Positions 1 through 6,923 are shown, counted from the stretch's first letter. The stretch: 11,392 nucleotides of DNA from Bacteroidota bacterium (GCA_030695265.1 JAUYTA010000531.1:1-11392), one strand, 5' to 3'. The notes: generated by a model from the sequence alone, not told the origin. Numbers and translations: made by a program.

Positions 1-407
1 CGTTCCGCTTTTTTGCGTTCGGTAATGTCGAAAATTGATCCCACAATTCCGGCAATTTCTCCTTGGTTATTGCGAATAACCGCTTTGTTGAAAACCACAT
101 CGTGCACCACCCCGGAAACATCGCGGAACTTCGCTTCATAATTCTGATCTCCAGGGCTGTCAAACAATTCCTGATCGCGTTTCGAATAAATCTCAGCGAT
201 CTCAAAAGGCTGGATATCGAAAACAGTTTTCCCGATAATTTGAGATTTGGGCAAGCCCAACAGTTTTTCCTGAGCAAGGTTACAGGCTTTGTAAATGCCA
301 CTCAGGTCGCGGTAGAAAATCGGAATTGGCAACGCATCAATAATTTTCTGATGCAATTCAGGATCGTCAATGAATCCCTGATTGAAAGATTTTTCTTCGT
401 AAATCAT
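1..407 (-). CDS. PAS-domain signalling protein, N-terminal part (cut by window start)
   Basis: Reading the minus strand from an ATG at 407-405 gives 135 codons without a stop, open at the window edge. The protein starts MIYEEKSFNQGF. From about residue 20 it is a typical PAS domain: an IIDALPIPIFYRD entry helix/strand, a KACN segment, an LLGLPKSQIIGKT region, and a VVFNKAVIRNN...GEIAGIVGSIFDIT end followed by ERKKAE, the usual PAS-to-effector linker. PAS domains sense small ligands, redox or other cues. The effector (histidine kinase, GGDEF or another PAS) lies outside the window, so the output is unknown. No membrane segment is seen before the PAS domain, so this part is cytoplasmic. It is transcribed away from everything else here. 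A decayed copy of its 5' end lies upstream at 724-815. Confidence 0.85.
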   Translation of the reverse strand, partial: MIYEEKSFNQGFIDDPELHQKIIDALPIPIFYRDLSGIYKACNLAQEKLLGLPKSQIIGKTVFDIQPFEIAEIYSKRDQELFDSPGDQNYEAKFRDVSGVVHDVVFNKAVIRNNQGEIAGIVGSIFDITERKKAE

Positions 408-723
408 AGTGTGTGAATTTCGAACTTAAATTACGAAACATTTGTGAATTTCCAACCGCAGTCATTTATTAGTTAGGAATTCCAAAGCGCTGTACACCTT
501 GTTTCTGCTTACGAACTGCATGCGCCGTTTAAAAATATGAATTAGCAGCTAATATTGCCTTTGAAAAAGGTTCATTGATCAGTAGATTCCTGTTTCTTAA
601 AGGAAAAAAAGCAAAATATGGGTGCCGGATTTCTTTGGAGAATTTTGCAGGATACGAAAATATTCAGGTTTACCCGCTTTATGCTATCGCAAATATTTTG
701 GCCTGAAAAATAACAAGCGTTAT
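408..723. other. Gene-free stretch upstream of the PAS gene
   Basis: AT-rich DNA with no convincing ORF on either strand. The bases next to 407 must hold the leader and promoter of the PAS gene, but I cannot point to a good -33/-7 pair. A small perfect palindrome, ATTAGC-A-GCTAAT, lies at 541-553; it is short enough to be chance. Stop codons interrupt all frames that could continue the degenerate PAS copy at 724-815. Confidence 0.5.
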
Positions 724-815
724 TTATAGTGCATCGATGAATCTCTGGTTGAAAGTTTTTTCTTCGTAAATTATGGTACATAAATTTCGAAGTTTAATTA
801 CTAATCTATGTTGAA
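724..815 (-). pseudogene. Degenerate duplicate of the 5' end of the PAS gene
   Basis: On the minus strand, codons from 774 down to 724 read IIYEEKTFNQRFIDAL then a stop. This aligns without gaps to MIYEEKSFNQGFIDDP at the start of the PAS gene at 407. The start codon has become ATA, and a TAA follows after 16 codons. The similarity continues upstream of the start: a ttcgaa-type segment and neighbouring bases are shared between 411-446 and 778-815. So the copy includes the promoter-proximal leader as well as the first codons. This looks like the remains of a tandem paralogue that was deleted, or of a segmental duplication. No PAS core can be recognised downstream. Confidence 0.7.
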
Positions 816-839
816 TATTTGGATATATTATTAAATTTG
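811..839 (+). promoter_or_regulatory. Bacteroidota-type promoter for the lipoprotein/OMP operon
   Basis: TAAATTTG at 832-839 matches the -7 consensus TAnnTTTG exactly, and a TTG at 811-813 sits 18 bases upstream as the -33 element. Transcription would start near 844-846, which makes the in-frame ATG at 844 an unlikely start and favours the ATG at 901. Confidence 0.6.
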
Positions 840-900
840 AATTATGGAATTTTTTGATTTTGATAATCTGCATACCTCAAAACCTATTCACTATTCAACA

Positions 901-1623
901 ATGAAAAAATACATTTACTTATCAATATTTCTGGTTAGTGTAATGACAATTTCTTGCAGTCCGAGGGTGATGACTACAGTCATAAATAAATATGAACCGC
1001 TTGATTTTAAGGCAGATGTTATTGTTTTAGGACTGAATGACCAAGTTCCTAATGAAGCAGAGTTGCTTGGCGAGATAAAAGTTGGAGATTCAGGTTTCTC
1101 GACCAAGTGTACTTATGAAGATGTGATTACGCTGTCAAAAATGGAAGCCATGAAAATTGGCGGAAATGTCTTGAAAATCACGAAACATAATTTGCCTTCA
1201 GCAATGGGAAGTTCTTGTCACCGGATTCAGGCAAAAATTTTAAAATTAGAGGACATAAGTAACATGAATCTGACAAAAGAAGAGGAAATCATTCCCAATG
1301 CAGATTTTGCTATTTTGAATATTTATCGATATGGAGGAACTGGTGCATTGGTGGGATACGATATTTATTTAGGAGACGAGGTGCTCGGAAGGGTTGTAAA
1401 TAACTATAAATCAAGCGTTAAGGTCGCGAAATTCGGACTTAATACTGTTTGGGCGAGAACTGAAGCAAAAGAAGAGCTTCCAATTGATATTGAAAAAGGA
1501 CGACAATATTATATACGTTGCAAGGTTGGAATGGGTGCTTTTGTTGGTCGACCTATTCTTGAACTTATTGATAGCAAAACCGGAAAATATGAATTCGAAT
1601 CATTTAAAGCCAAACATCAATGA
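901..1623 (+). CDS. Lipoprotein with DUF2846-like C-terminal domain
   Basis: The 240-residue protein begins MKKYIYLSIFLVSVMTISC, a lipoprotein signal peptide with the lipobox Cys at residue 19. It should be acylated and held in a membrane facing the periplasm; no acidic surface-export tag follows the Cys. An in-frame ATG at 844 would put about 19 polar residues ahead of the signal peptide and coincides with the predicted transcription start, so 901 is chosen. Residues ~40-115 resemble small envelope lipoproteins, with an LGEI turn, an AMKIGGN segment and two Cys that could form a disulfide. Residues ~135-235 (NIYRYGGTG...GYDIYLGDEVLGRVVNN...GRQYYIRCKVG) resemble the DUF2846 pattern. The stop overlaps the next start as ATGA, so the two proteins are probably co-translated. 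Exact function is not recognised. Confidence 0.8.
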   Translation: MKKYIYLSIFLVSVMTISCSPRVMTTVINKYEPLDFKADVIVLGLNDQVPNEAELLGEIKVGDSGFSTKCTYEDVITLSKMEAMKIGGNVLKITKHNLPSAMGSSCHRIQAKILKLEDISNMNLTKEEEIIPNADFAILNIYRYGGTGALVGYDIYLGDEVLGRVVNNYKSSVKVAKFGLNTVWARTEAKEELPIDIEKGRQYYIRCKVGMGAFVGRPILELIDSKTGKYEFESFKAKHQ

Positions 1624-2498
1624 CAAAAATTTTTATCGCTACAATTTTCGCTGTTTTATTTGTAAACAGCTTATTCGGTCAGGATTTAATTGTTACCAGC
1701 AAAGGTGATTCAATTAATTGTAAGATAACAAAGGAGAGGGATGATTTTATTTATTTTACCTTTTTGGTTGATCAGGAAATACGAGAAACGTTATTACAAA
1801 AATCAGACGTGAAAACTTTTAGTAAGGATTATTTTTCCCAATCATTAATCCCTTCTGATTATAGATCCCCGGGGAAAAACTATGAAAAAATCAGAATATC
1901 AGTGAATGGAGGATATAGCTATCGGTTCGCAAAAATTTCGGAATCTGTTCCCAGCGAATATCGTGACTACATGAAAAAGTTGAAATCAGGAAATCACTTT
2001 TCCATTGATGCTTCGTATTTCCTTAACGAATCGATTGGATTAGGAATTAAATATAGTCAATTCAACTCGAAGGAAGATTTTGGCACTGTCAATTATGATT
2101 TTGACCAAGATGGAAGAATCGATGTCGGTCAAATGAATGATAATATGACAATTTCATTCATTGGACCTTTGGTTGCCTCATATATCCCATCAGCTAATAA
2201 AAAGAATGCACTGTTTTCCAACATAGCGATTGGATTACTTTCTTATAAAGATGTTGGGACTATGATTATACCTGTGGTACTTAAAGGCTCCACATTGGGC
2301 CTCGTTGGTGATGTTGGGTACCAAATTGGGATTGCTAAAAATTTATCAGTTGCGTTTACCTTGTCATATACACTTGGTATGCTTTCAAAAGTGGAACAGA
2401 CTGTTAATGGTTATACCAACACCATTGAACTGGACGATGACAATCGTGAAAATTTAGGGCGGATTGACTTTTCTGTCGGATTGGTTTTTCACAAGTAA
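1620..2498 (+). CDS. Outer-membrane beta-barrel protein
   Basis: The 292-residue protein starts MTKIFIATIFAVLFVNSLFGQD, with a Sec signal peptide probably cleaved before QD (about residue 21). A short N-terminal domain (~21-75) with the pattern DLIVTSKGDSINCKITK is common at the start of Bacteroidota outer-membrane proteins. From about residue 90 the sequence alternates polar and hydrophobic residues in short strands (ISVNGGYSYRFA, FSIDASYFLNESIGLGIKYSQF, LSVAFTLSYTLGML) and ends in a strand RIDFSVGLVFHK, as expected of an 8- to 10-stranded barrel of the OmpA-like/OMP_b-brl kind. The start overlaps the lipoprotein stop (ATGA), suggesting an envelope pair. Its cargo or partner is unknown. Confidence 0.8.
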   Translation: MTKIFIATIFAVLFVNSLFGQDLIVTSKGDSINCKITKERDDFIYFTFLVDQEIRETLLQKSDVKTFSKDYFSQSLIPSDYRSPGKNYEKIRISVNGGYSYRFAKISESVPSEYRDYMKKLKSGNHFSIDASYFLNESIGLGIKYSQFNSKEDFGTVNYDFDQDGRIDVGQMNDNMTISFIGPLVASYIPSANKKNALFSNIAIGLLSYKDVGTMIIPVVLKGSTLGLVGDVGYQIGIAKNLSVAFTLSYTLGMLSKVEQTVNGYTNTIELDDDNRENLGRIDFSVGLVFHK

Positions 2499-2521
2499 TT
2501 ACGATTAATTAATTTCTTTTC

Positions 2522-2566
2522 ATCTCCCGGGAAGAAGTCTATTTCCCGGGAAGAAGTCTCATTCCC
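2522..2566. repeat. 19-bp tandem repeat (two full copies plus a stub)
   Basis: Units at 2522-2540 and 2541-2559 differ at one base, and a partial third (ATTCCC) follows at 2561-2566. Each unit holds the self-complementary CCCGGG, so adjacent copies can also pair with each other. It lies just after the barrel gene. Confidence 0.85.
2525..2551 (+). terminator. Hairpin after the lipoprotein/OMP operon, possible terminator
   Basis: TCCCGGGAA at 2525-2533 pairs with TTCCCGGGA at 2543-2551, a 9-bp GC-rich stem with a 9-base loop, 26 bases after the stop codon at 2498. There is no T-run downstream, so it could be a weak terminator or an mRNA 3' end stabiliser rather than a classical Rho-independent terminator. 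Confidence 0.4.
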
Positions 2567-2691
2567 TAATATTCAGAAGCCGCAAAAACTCCTTCTCTAT
2601 AACCATTTTAAATAAGCCTTAATACTGATTTAGATCACAGGTATTTGGTAATTTTTTCTGAAATTTGCCCCAAACCCATTTAAAATCCGAA

Positions 2692-3036
2692 ATGAAGCTA
2701 AAAGAAATCGCCGCCGTTTTAAATGCCAACATATCGTGTGGTGCCGATAAACTCGATGAAGAGGTGGAGATGGGATACAGTTCCGACCTGATGAGCGATG
2801 TACTTACACTTGATACCGATAATCTGGTTCTTCTGACTGGTATGGTCAACCTTCAGGCAATACGTACCGCCGAAATGGCCGATATCCGGGCCATTGTATT
2901 TGTTCGCAACAAAAAAGCCAATCAGCCAATGCTCGATCTGGCCAAAGAAAACGGAATGTGTATCCTTGAATCACCGTATTCGCTTTTTAAGTCGAGCGGC
3001 CTTTTATTTCAGGCCGGACTAAAACCGATCTATTAA
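2692..3036 (+). CDS. DRTGG-domain protein (first copy)
   Basis: The 114-residue soluble protein starts MKLKEIAAVLNA. It carries the DRTGG-domain pattern: a short N-terminal helix, then GYSSDLMSDVLTL (residues ~28-40), a strand pair NLVLLTG, and a Rossmann-like end with AIVFVRNKK and a final LESPYSLFKSSGLL segment. DRTGG domains occur next to CBS domains in pyrophosphatases and in phosphotransacetylase-type proteins, where they are thought to bind a ligand. Stand-alone copies are typical of [FeFe]-hydrogenase loci, and a second one lies at 4968. An upstream in-frame TTG at 2665 is not used, because the family begins at MKL. A GAAATTTG near 2660-2667 might be a -7 element, but no good -33 partner is visible. 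It is the first gene of the block and probably acts as a cytoplasmic regulator or ligand sensor. Confidence 0.82.
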   Translation: MKLKEIAAVLNANISCGADKLDEEVEMGYSSDLMSDVLTLDTDNLVLLTGMVNLQAIRTAEMADIRAIVFVRNKKANQPMLDLAKENGMCILESPYSLFKSSGLLFQAGLKPIY

Positions 3037-3203
3037 TTTACGATTATACTATTTACCATTTACTATTTTCGGATCGAATAAAAAATTGACAATTGAATGA
3101 CGCGAAGCAAATGACAATAAATGACAAAAAAATACAATTTTGAATAACCAATAACCAATATCCAATGCGGAACTTGGAACTTTAAACCTGAAACTTGAAA
3201 CTA
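3036..3203. repeat. Heptanucleotide mini-repeat array between genes
   Basis: Three families of 7-base units follow one another. ATTTACN-type units lie at 3036-3042, 3051-3057 and 3058-3064, with diverged units at 3043 and 3065. AATAACC occurs at 3143-3149 and 3150-3156, with AATATCC at 3157-3163. GGAACTT occurs at 3169-3175 and 3176-3182, followed by TAAACCT, GAAACTT and GAAACTA through 3203. Between them, ATGACA-type words recur at ~3097-3126. The last family runs into the TTG start codon of the next gene. Confidence 0.75.
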
Positions 3204-3608
3204 ACATTCACCATACAAGGAGGCGATTTTACACACGCAGGACATCCGTCGAGCGAGGTAAAAAAGGTATTGAAGCAATTGGACATTGATGGGAAAACCA
3301 TTAAAAACATTGTGATTGCATTGTACGAAGCGGAGGTGAATGTGGTGGCACATGCCTGGCGCGGAACAGTCGATGTTGAAATTGACGAAAGCAAGATCAC
3401 GATTTTGGTGAGCGACGAAGGCCCTGGCATTCCCGATATTGAACAGGCAATGCAGGCAGGGTTTTCAACAGCAAGCAAGCAAGTTCGCGAAATGGGTTTC
3501 GGCGCCGGAATGGGTCTGCCCAATATGAAAAAAAATACAGACGAATTATATATTGAATCGGAAGTGGGAAAAGGTACAACGGTTAAAATGGTAAATAATT
3601 TCTCATGA
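3195..3608 (+). CDS. RsbW-like ATP-binding protein (anti-sigma/serine kinase family)
   Basis: The 137-residue protein has a single GHKL (Bergerat) ATPase fold. The N-box is EAEVNVVAHA (residues 45-54, with E45, N49 and H53), the G1 box is DEGPGIPD (74-81), the G2/lid is MGFGAGMGLPN (100-110), and GKGTTV lies near the end. This matches the RsbW/SpoIIAB-like group, which phosphorylates or sequesters protein partners instead of working in a two-component relay; no phosphoacceptor His domain is present. The start is TTG at 3195: an in-frame TGA lies at 3189-3191, no other start codon fits, and the family begins at MKL..F.I.GGDF. The gene overlaps the next by ATGA, so production should be coupled to the HydS-like protein. 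A heptamer repeat runs into its start codon. Confidence 0.88.
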   Translation: MKLTFTIQGGDFTHAGHPSSEVKKVLKQLDIDGKTIKNIVIALYEAEVNVVAHAWRGTVDVEIDESKITILVSDEGPGIPDIEQAMQAGFSTASKQVREMGFGAGMGLPNMKKNTDELYIESEVGKGTTVKMVNNFS

Positions 3609-4981
3609 GCGGATTACCGAATTATCACGCGTTAAAAGTAGATGCTGCCAAATGCATCGGGTGCACCCATTGCATGAAGGCATGTCCTACCGAAGCCATT
3701 CGGGTGATTGACGGGTTGGCGGTTATCGACCACGAACGTTGCGTTGACTGCGGCCAGTGCCATCGTTCCTGTCCTACCCAGGCATTTTATGTGGAACAGG
3801 ACGATCTGACAAAAATTAGAGCTTTCAAATACCGCGTGATCCTTTTTCCATCCATCATGATCGGTCAGTTTCCGGAGAAATACAACGAAACACAGATATA
3901 CAGTGGCTTGAAAAAAGTTGGGTTTACCCATATTTTCGAGGTTGAACAACCTATACAACTACTGATAGATTCAGTGAACGAATATCTCAGGAACGAAGAA
4001 AATCCCAAACCTGCAATTTCCACCTATTGTCCGGCAATCGTTCGCCTTATTCAGGGGCGGTACCCATCGCTTACCGAAAATCTCATTCTCAGGAAAGCTC
4101 CTCACGATCTGTCAGCGCATTTTGCAATTGAACGTTTGCTGCTCGAAGGGGCACAGCGCGATGAAATCGGCCTTTTTTATGCGACTCCCTGCATTGCCAA
4201 AATTGCTTCGGTAAAAAGTCCGGTAGGCGAGCGCGAGTCAATTGTTGATGGTATTGTTAATATGAACCATTTGTACAATGAAGTCATGAAAGTGATTTCG
4301 GAAGTTGAAGCTGAAGACAATTCGGAACAGCGGCAAAATCTTTCGGAAGAGGGCATTCTGTGGAGCCAGACACGCGGTGAGTCCGGCCATTTTGGTTCCA
4401 GAAGTATTGCCATCGATGGGATTCACAATGTTGTACGGTTTCTTGAAAGGCTTGAAAACGATCAGGTGAAGGGAGTCGATTTTCTGGAACTTCGTGCCTG
4501 CGACCAAAGCTGTGCCGGTGGCATTTTGCTTACCGGAAACCGGTTTCTGACGGTTGAAAAACTTGAACGACGGGCAAAGAGCTATCCTTCAGCGAAAAAT
4601 ATTTCTGAATCCACGATCAGGGTTGATATTGAAGAGCTGAAACAAAAGCTGGTCATCGATTCCATCAGCCCGAAACCACTTTTCATCTTTGGAAAGGATC
4701 GGCTGAAGGCGATGGATAAAATGACCAGGGCACAACGAATTGTATGTTCTTTGCCGGGAATTGATTGCGGGGCTTGCGGAGCGCCCAACTGCCATGCGCT
4801 TGCCGAAGACATGGTTAACGGCAAGGCGAAAATGTCGGATTGCATTTTCCTGCAACAAATGTGGGAAGATGAGGGAAAGATTACGGCCAGAAAAGCGCTT
4901 CAGAATGTGCAAAAAAAATGGGGAACAGATAGATTTAAAGCAGATTGTAATAAAAGAGGACGACGAAATGAAGGTTTCTGA
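3605..4981 (+). CDS. HydS-like putative sensory [FeFe]-hydrogenase-domain protein
   Basis: The 458-residue protein has two [4Fe-4S] motifs near the N-terminus (C17-C20-C23-C27 and C46-C49-C52-C56). A hydrogenase large-subunit C-terminal domain (~75-330) follows. Its H-cluster-type cysteines are C142 (STYCP), C196 (TPCIAK) and C299/C303 (ACDQSC), and K199 is kept. A C-terminal FeS domain has C388, C391, C396 and C413. In catalytic [FeFe] hydrogenases the first motif is TSCCP. Here the proton-relay cysteine is Tyr141, and Met residues of the second and third motifs are Thr194 and Arg297. This, and the lack of a PAS domain, fits group D-like sensory HydS proteins (family knowledge; exact group not verified). 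The start overlaps the RsbW-like gene by 4 bases, and the end overlaps the next DRTGG gene by 14. It likely senses H2 or redox state; it may or may not carry an H-cluster. Confidence 0.87.
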   Translation: MSGLPNYHALKVDAAKCIGCTHCMKACPTEAIRVIDGLAVIDHERCVDCGQCHRSCPTQAFYVEQDDLTKIRAFKYRVILFPSIMIGQFPEKYNETQIYSGLKKVGFTHIFEVEQPIQLLIDSVNEYLRNEENPKPAISTYCPAIVRLIQGRYPSLTENLILRKAPHDLSAHFAIERLLLEGAQRDEIGLFYATPCIAKIASVKSPVGERESIVDGIVNMNHLYNEVMKVISEVEAEDNSEQRQNLSEEGILWSQTRGESGHFGSRSIAIDGIHNVVRFLERLENDQVKGVDFLELRACDQSCAGGILLTGNRFLTVEKLERRAKSYPSAKNISESTIRVDIEELKQKLVIDSISPKPLFIFGKDRLKAMDKMTRAQRIVCSLPGIDCGACGAPNCHALAEDMVNGKAKMSDCIFLQQMWEDEGKITARKALQNVQKKWGTDRFKADCNKRGRRNEGF

Positions 4982-5303
4982 AATTGTTGAAAAACTAAAA
5001 TTAAAAGTGTATTCGGGCCAAAAAGGTCTGGATCGCGAAATCTCGGGCGGATATGTTTCCGACCTGTTGAGTGATGTGATGGGAAATGCCCGTGAAGGCG
5101 AAGTTTGGATTACCTTACAGGTGCATCAGAATGTGATGGCAATTGCATCGCTGAAAGATTTGGCCGCTGTAATTCTGGTGAATAACCTTGAGCCGCTGGA
5201 AAATACGGTCAGGCATTCCAACGATGAAAATATACCGGTGCTGGGAACCAGCCTGTCAACATTCGAAATTGCTGGAAAACTGTATCAACTCTTTAACCAG
5301 TAA
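4968..5303 (+). CDS. DRTGG-domain protein (second copy)
   Basis: The 111-residue protein starts MKVSEIVEKLKLKVYSG. It has the canonical core GGYVSDLLSDVMGNAREGEVWITLQVHQNVMAIASL (shown in part; residues ~26-63) and an end with IPVLGTSLSTFEIAGKLYQL. It is closer to the family norm than the first copy at 2692, which has a divergent middle. The start at 4968 lies inside the 3' end of the HydS-like gene (14-base overlap) and has a good Shine-Dalgarno, AGAGGA, about ten bases upstream; longer in-frame starts would run through the HydS coding region. Only 3 bases separate its stop from the PHP gene. A ligand-binding or partner-binding role in hydrogenase regulation is inferred from context. Confidence 0.85.
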   Translation: MKVSEIVEKLKLKVYSGQKGLDREISGGYVSDLLSDVMGNAREGEVWITLQVHQNVMAIASLKDLAAVILVNNLEPLENTVRHSNDENIPVLGTSLSTFEIAGKLYQLFNQ

Positions 5304-5306
5304 ACG

Positions 5307-6047
5307 ATGAAATCGTTCAGGACAGATCTTCATATCCACACGGTTTTATCACCTTGTGGCGATCTGGAAATGAGTCCTGCGCGCATCGTTTCGCTTGCCG
5401 GCAAAAGAGGGTTGGACATCATCGGAATCACAGATCACAACTCGACCAAACATTGCCAGTTGGTTTGGAAACTGGGGCGAAGGTCGGGTTTGACGGTGAT
5501 TCCGGGTTGCGAAATGACTTCGCGCGAAGAAGTTCACTGCCTCGGTTTTTTTGAGGATTTTGATGCGCTGAACGAATTTCAGGACTTTCTGGACCTGCAT
5601 CTCACAATTATTCCAAATAAACCTTCCTTGTTTGGCTATCAGGCGGTGGTCGATGAATTCGATTATATTCTGGAAGAACAGGCCAATTACCTCGGTGCAT
5701 CATTGGATGTGAGTATCGAAGAAGTAGAGCAGAAAGTACACGAACTCTCCGGAATTTTTATTCCTGCACACATCGACAGGCCACGAAACAGCCTCTACAG
5801 TCAATTGGGATTTTTCCCTCCTGAATTAAAAGTGGAGGCCCTTCGGATTTCAAAACTTGCAGATGAAAAAGCAGTTCGTGAAAAATTCAGGATCAATCCT
5901 GAAATCACTTTAGTGAAATTCTCGGATGCCCATTATCCTGAAGATCTGGGAAAAACCTATACGGAATTTTATATTGAAGACCCTTCTTTTCAGGAGTTGC
6001 GAAAGGCATTAAAGGGCGAAGATGGACGAAGTGTTAGAATTCCATAG
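5307..6047 (+). CDS. PHP-domain metal-dependent phosphoesterase
   Basis: The 246-residue protein has the full set of PHP metal ligands: DLHIH (H9, H11), TDHN (D43, H44), CEM (E69), EVHCLGFF (H77), PAHIDR (H155) and SDAH (D207, H209). PHP proteins hydrolyse phosphate monoesters or cyclic/oligonucleotide phosphates with two or three Mn/Fe/Zn ions. Length and layout match the TrpH-like single-domain group, and no catalytic residue is missing. In hydrogenase loci this gene follows the DRTGG gene, as here (3-base gap). It may reverse phosphorylation made by the RsbW-like ATPase, or act on a small signal molecule (inference). The NuoE-like hydC that usually comes next is absent; the next gene is a convergent repressor. 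Confidence 0.88.
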   Translation: MKSFRTDLHIHTVLSPCGDLEMSPARIVSLAGKRGLDIIGITDHNSTKHCQLVWKLGRRSGLTVIPGCEMTSREEVHCLGFFEDFDALNEFQDFLDLHLTIIPNKPSLFGYQAVVDEFDYILEEQANYLGASLDVSIEEVEQKVHELSGIFIPAHIDRPRNSLYSQLGFFPPELKVEALRISKLADEKAVREKFRINPEITLVKFSDAHYPEDLGKTYTEFYIEDPSFQELRKALKGEDGRSVRIP

Positions 6048-6119
6048 TTGCAATGCAATATTTGGAATGAAAATAAAAAATGATAACTGAAAATCCTCTA
6101 TTGTTTCTGATTATTACAT

Positions 6120-6674
6120 CTATGTTTTTAAAGGACAAAGCACCCATAAAATGTATGTTTTTTCGGCAGAATTATTTTCAAAGTGCTTTAAATCATGCGA
6201 ATAGAAATATATGCTCCCGTTAATGGTAAGTTCATGTGTCAATTCTTGAAGTACAACAGAAACATCCCCGCTGATCACAAAACAAAACTCCTGACCATTT
6301 CTGCGATGATCTATCAAACCTTTCGAGTTACCTTCCTTTTCCAGTTCTACCGCATAAATTTCCATCGTTTGGAGTGGACTATAATGAGCCATTAAATATA
6401 AGGTTGCCCCATTATTATTGCTCTTGACGAATTTTTTATCGTCCCAGGCAATTATTGGGTTTGAGCTGAAAGTATCATTTTCACCGATAAGTGTCCCTAC
6501 TGAAGTGTTTAAGTAGTCGGCAATATGTTTAATCGTATGTAGGGATGGAAAGGCTTTGCCATTTTCAACTTGTGATAATAAACTTGATGTTACTCCAATA
6601 CCTTTGGCCAATACATTCATTGGGATTTCCAGGTATTCCCTGCGTTTTCTTATCCGTTCTCCAATCTTGTTCAT
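6120..6674 (-). CDS. XRE-cupin transcriptional regulator
   Basis: The 184-residue minus-strand protein has an N-terminal XRE/Cro helix-turn-helix (residues ~5-65: RIRKRREYLEIPMNVLAKG..., SSLLSQVENGKAFPSL as the recognition region, ending in LNTSVGTLIG). A C-terminal cupin barrel lies at about 95-182, with HRRNGQEFCFVISG...VSVVL as its first conserved box. This architecture (PuuR/SinR-like with cupin) is common for repressors that bind a small ligand, often an amino acid, polyamine or derivative, in the cupin. It is divergent from the DUF4914 operon, and three palindromes lie in between, so control of that operon is the likely job. It points at the PHP gene, 72 bases away, without a clear terminator between. 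Confidence 0.88.
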   Translation of the reverse strand: MNKIGERIRKRREYLEIPMNVLAKGIGVTSSLLSQVENGKAFPSLHTIKHIADYLNTSVGTLIGENDTFSSNPIIAWDDKKFVKSNNNGATLYLMAHYSPLQTMEIYAVELEKEGNSKGLIDHRRNGQEFCFVISGDVSVVLQELTHELTINGSIYFYSHDLKHFENNSAEKTYILWVLCPLKT

Positions 6675-6820
6675 GCTGATAAAATTTTTCAGTAAAACTA
6701 ATCAATTAAGAATTAGTCGGCTTATTTATCGAACCCACATTATTCGCAAACATTCTGTATTTGAAATCAGTAAATAAAAGTGCCTCCATGGTTAAGTATA
6801 CCTTAAATAATGCGATAGGA

Positions 6821-6923
6821 ATTAAATAAAATTTAATTTTATTTGTAGAAATAGAATTTGTTTTATCTCTTTGCAAAGTAAATAAAATTTAATTGTATCA
6901 TTTCATATTAAATAGGATTTAAT
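6821..6923. promoter_or_regulatory. Three ATTAAAT-N3-ATTTAAT operator-like palindromes
   Basis: Copies lie at 6821-6837 (perfect, spacer AAA), 6877-6893 (one mismatch, AGTAAAT on the left) and 6907-6923 (perfect, spacer AGG). They flank and overlap the predicted promoter: the first lies just upstream of the -33, the second over the start of transcription, and the third over the ribosome site and start codon of the next ORF. A half site AGTAAAT occurs at 6769-6775. The most likely binder is the divergent XRE-cupin regulator (inference). Confidence 0.6.
6842..6873 (+). promoter_or_regulatory. Promoter of the small ORF/DUF4914 operon
   Basis: TTTG at 6842-6845 and TCTCTTTG at 6866-6873 (one mismatch to TAnnTTTG) are 20 bases apart, fitting the Bacteroidota -33/-7 pattern. 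Predicted transcription start is about 6879, inside the second palindrome. Confidence 0.5.

Noticed and set aside
614..646. Minus-strand codons reading KILQRNPAPIF, similar to KIIDALPIPIF in the PAS domain, possibly extending the pseudogene
   Set aside because: DNA identity over the stretch is only about half, and stops and ~25 extra codons separate it from the secure part at 724-774; it may be chance.
844..900. Upstream in-frame ATG for the lipoprotein gene
   Set aside because: It would add polar residues before the signal peptide and coincides with the predicted transcription start.
3036..3203. CRISPR array in the repeat-rich gap
   Set aside because: Units are 7 bases and contiguous, without spacers or cas genes.
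6048..6119. Terminator between the convergent PHP and XRE-cupin genes
   Set aside because: Only an 11-bp palindrome TTGCAATGCAA at 6048-6058 is present, with no T-run; too weak to call.
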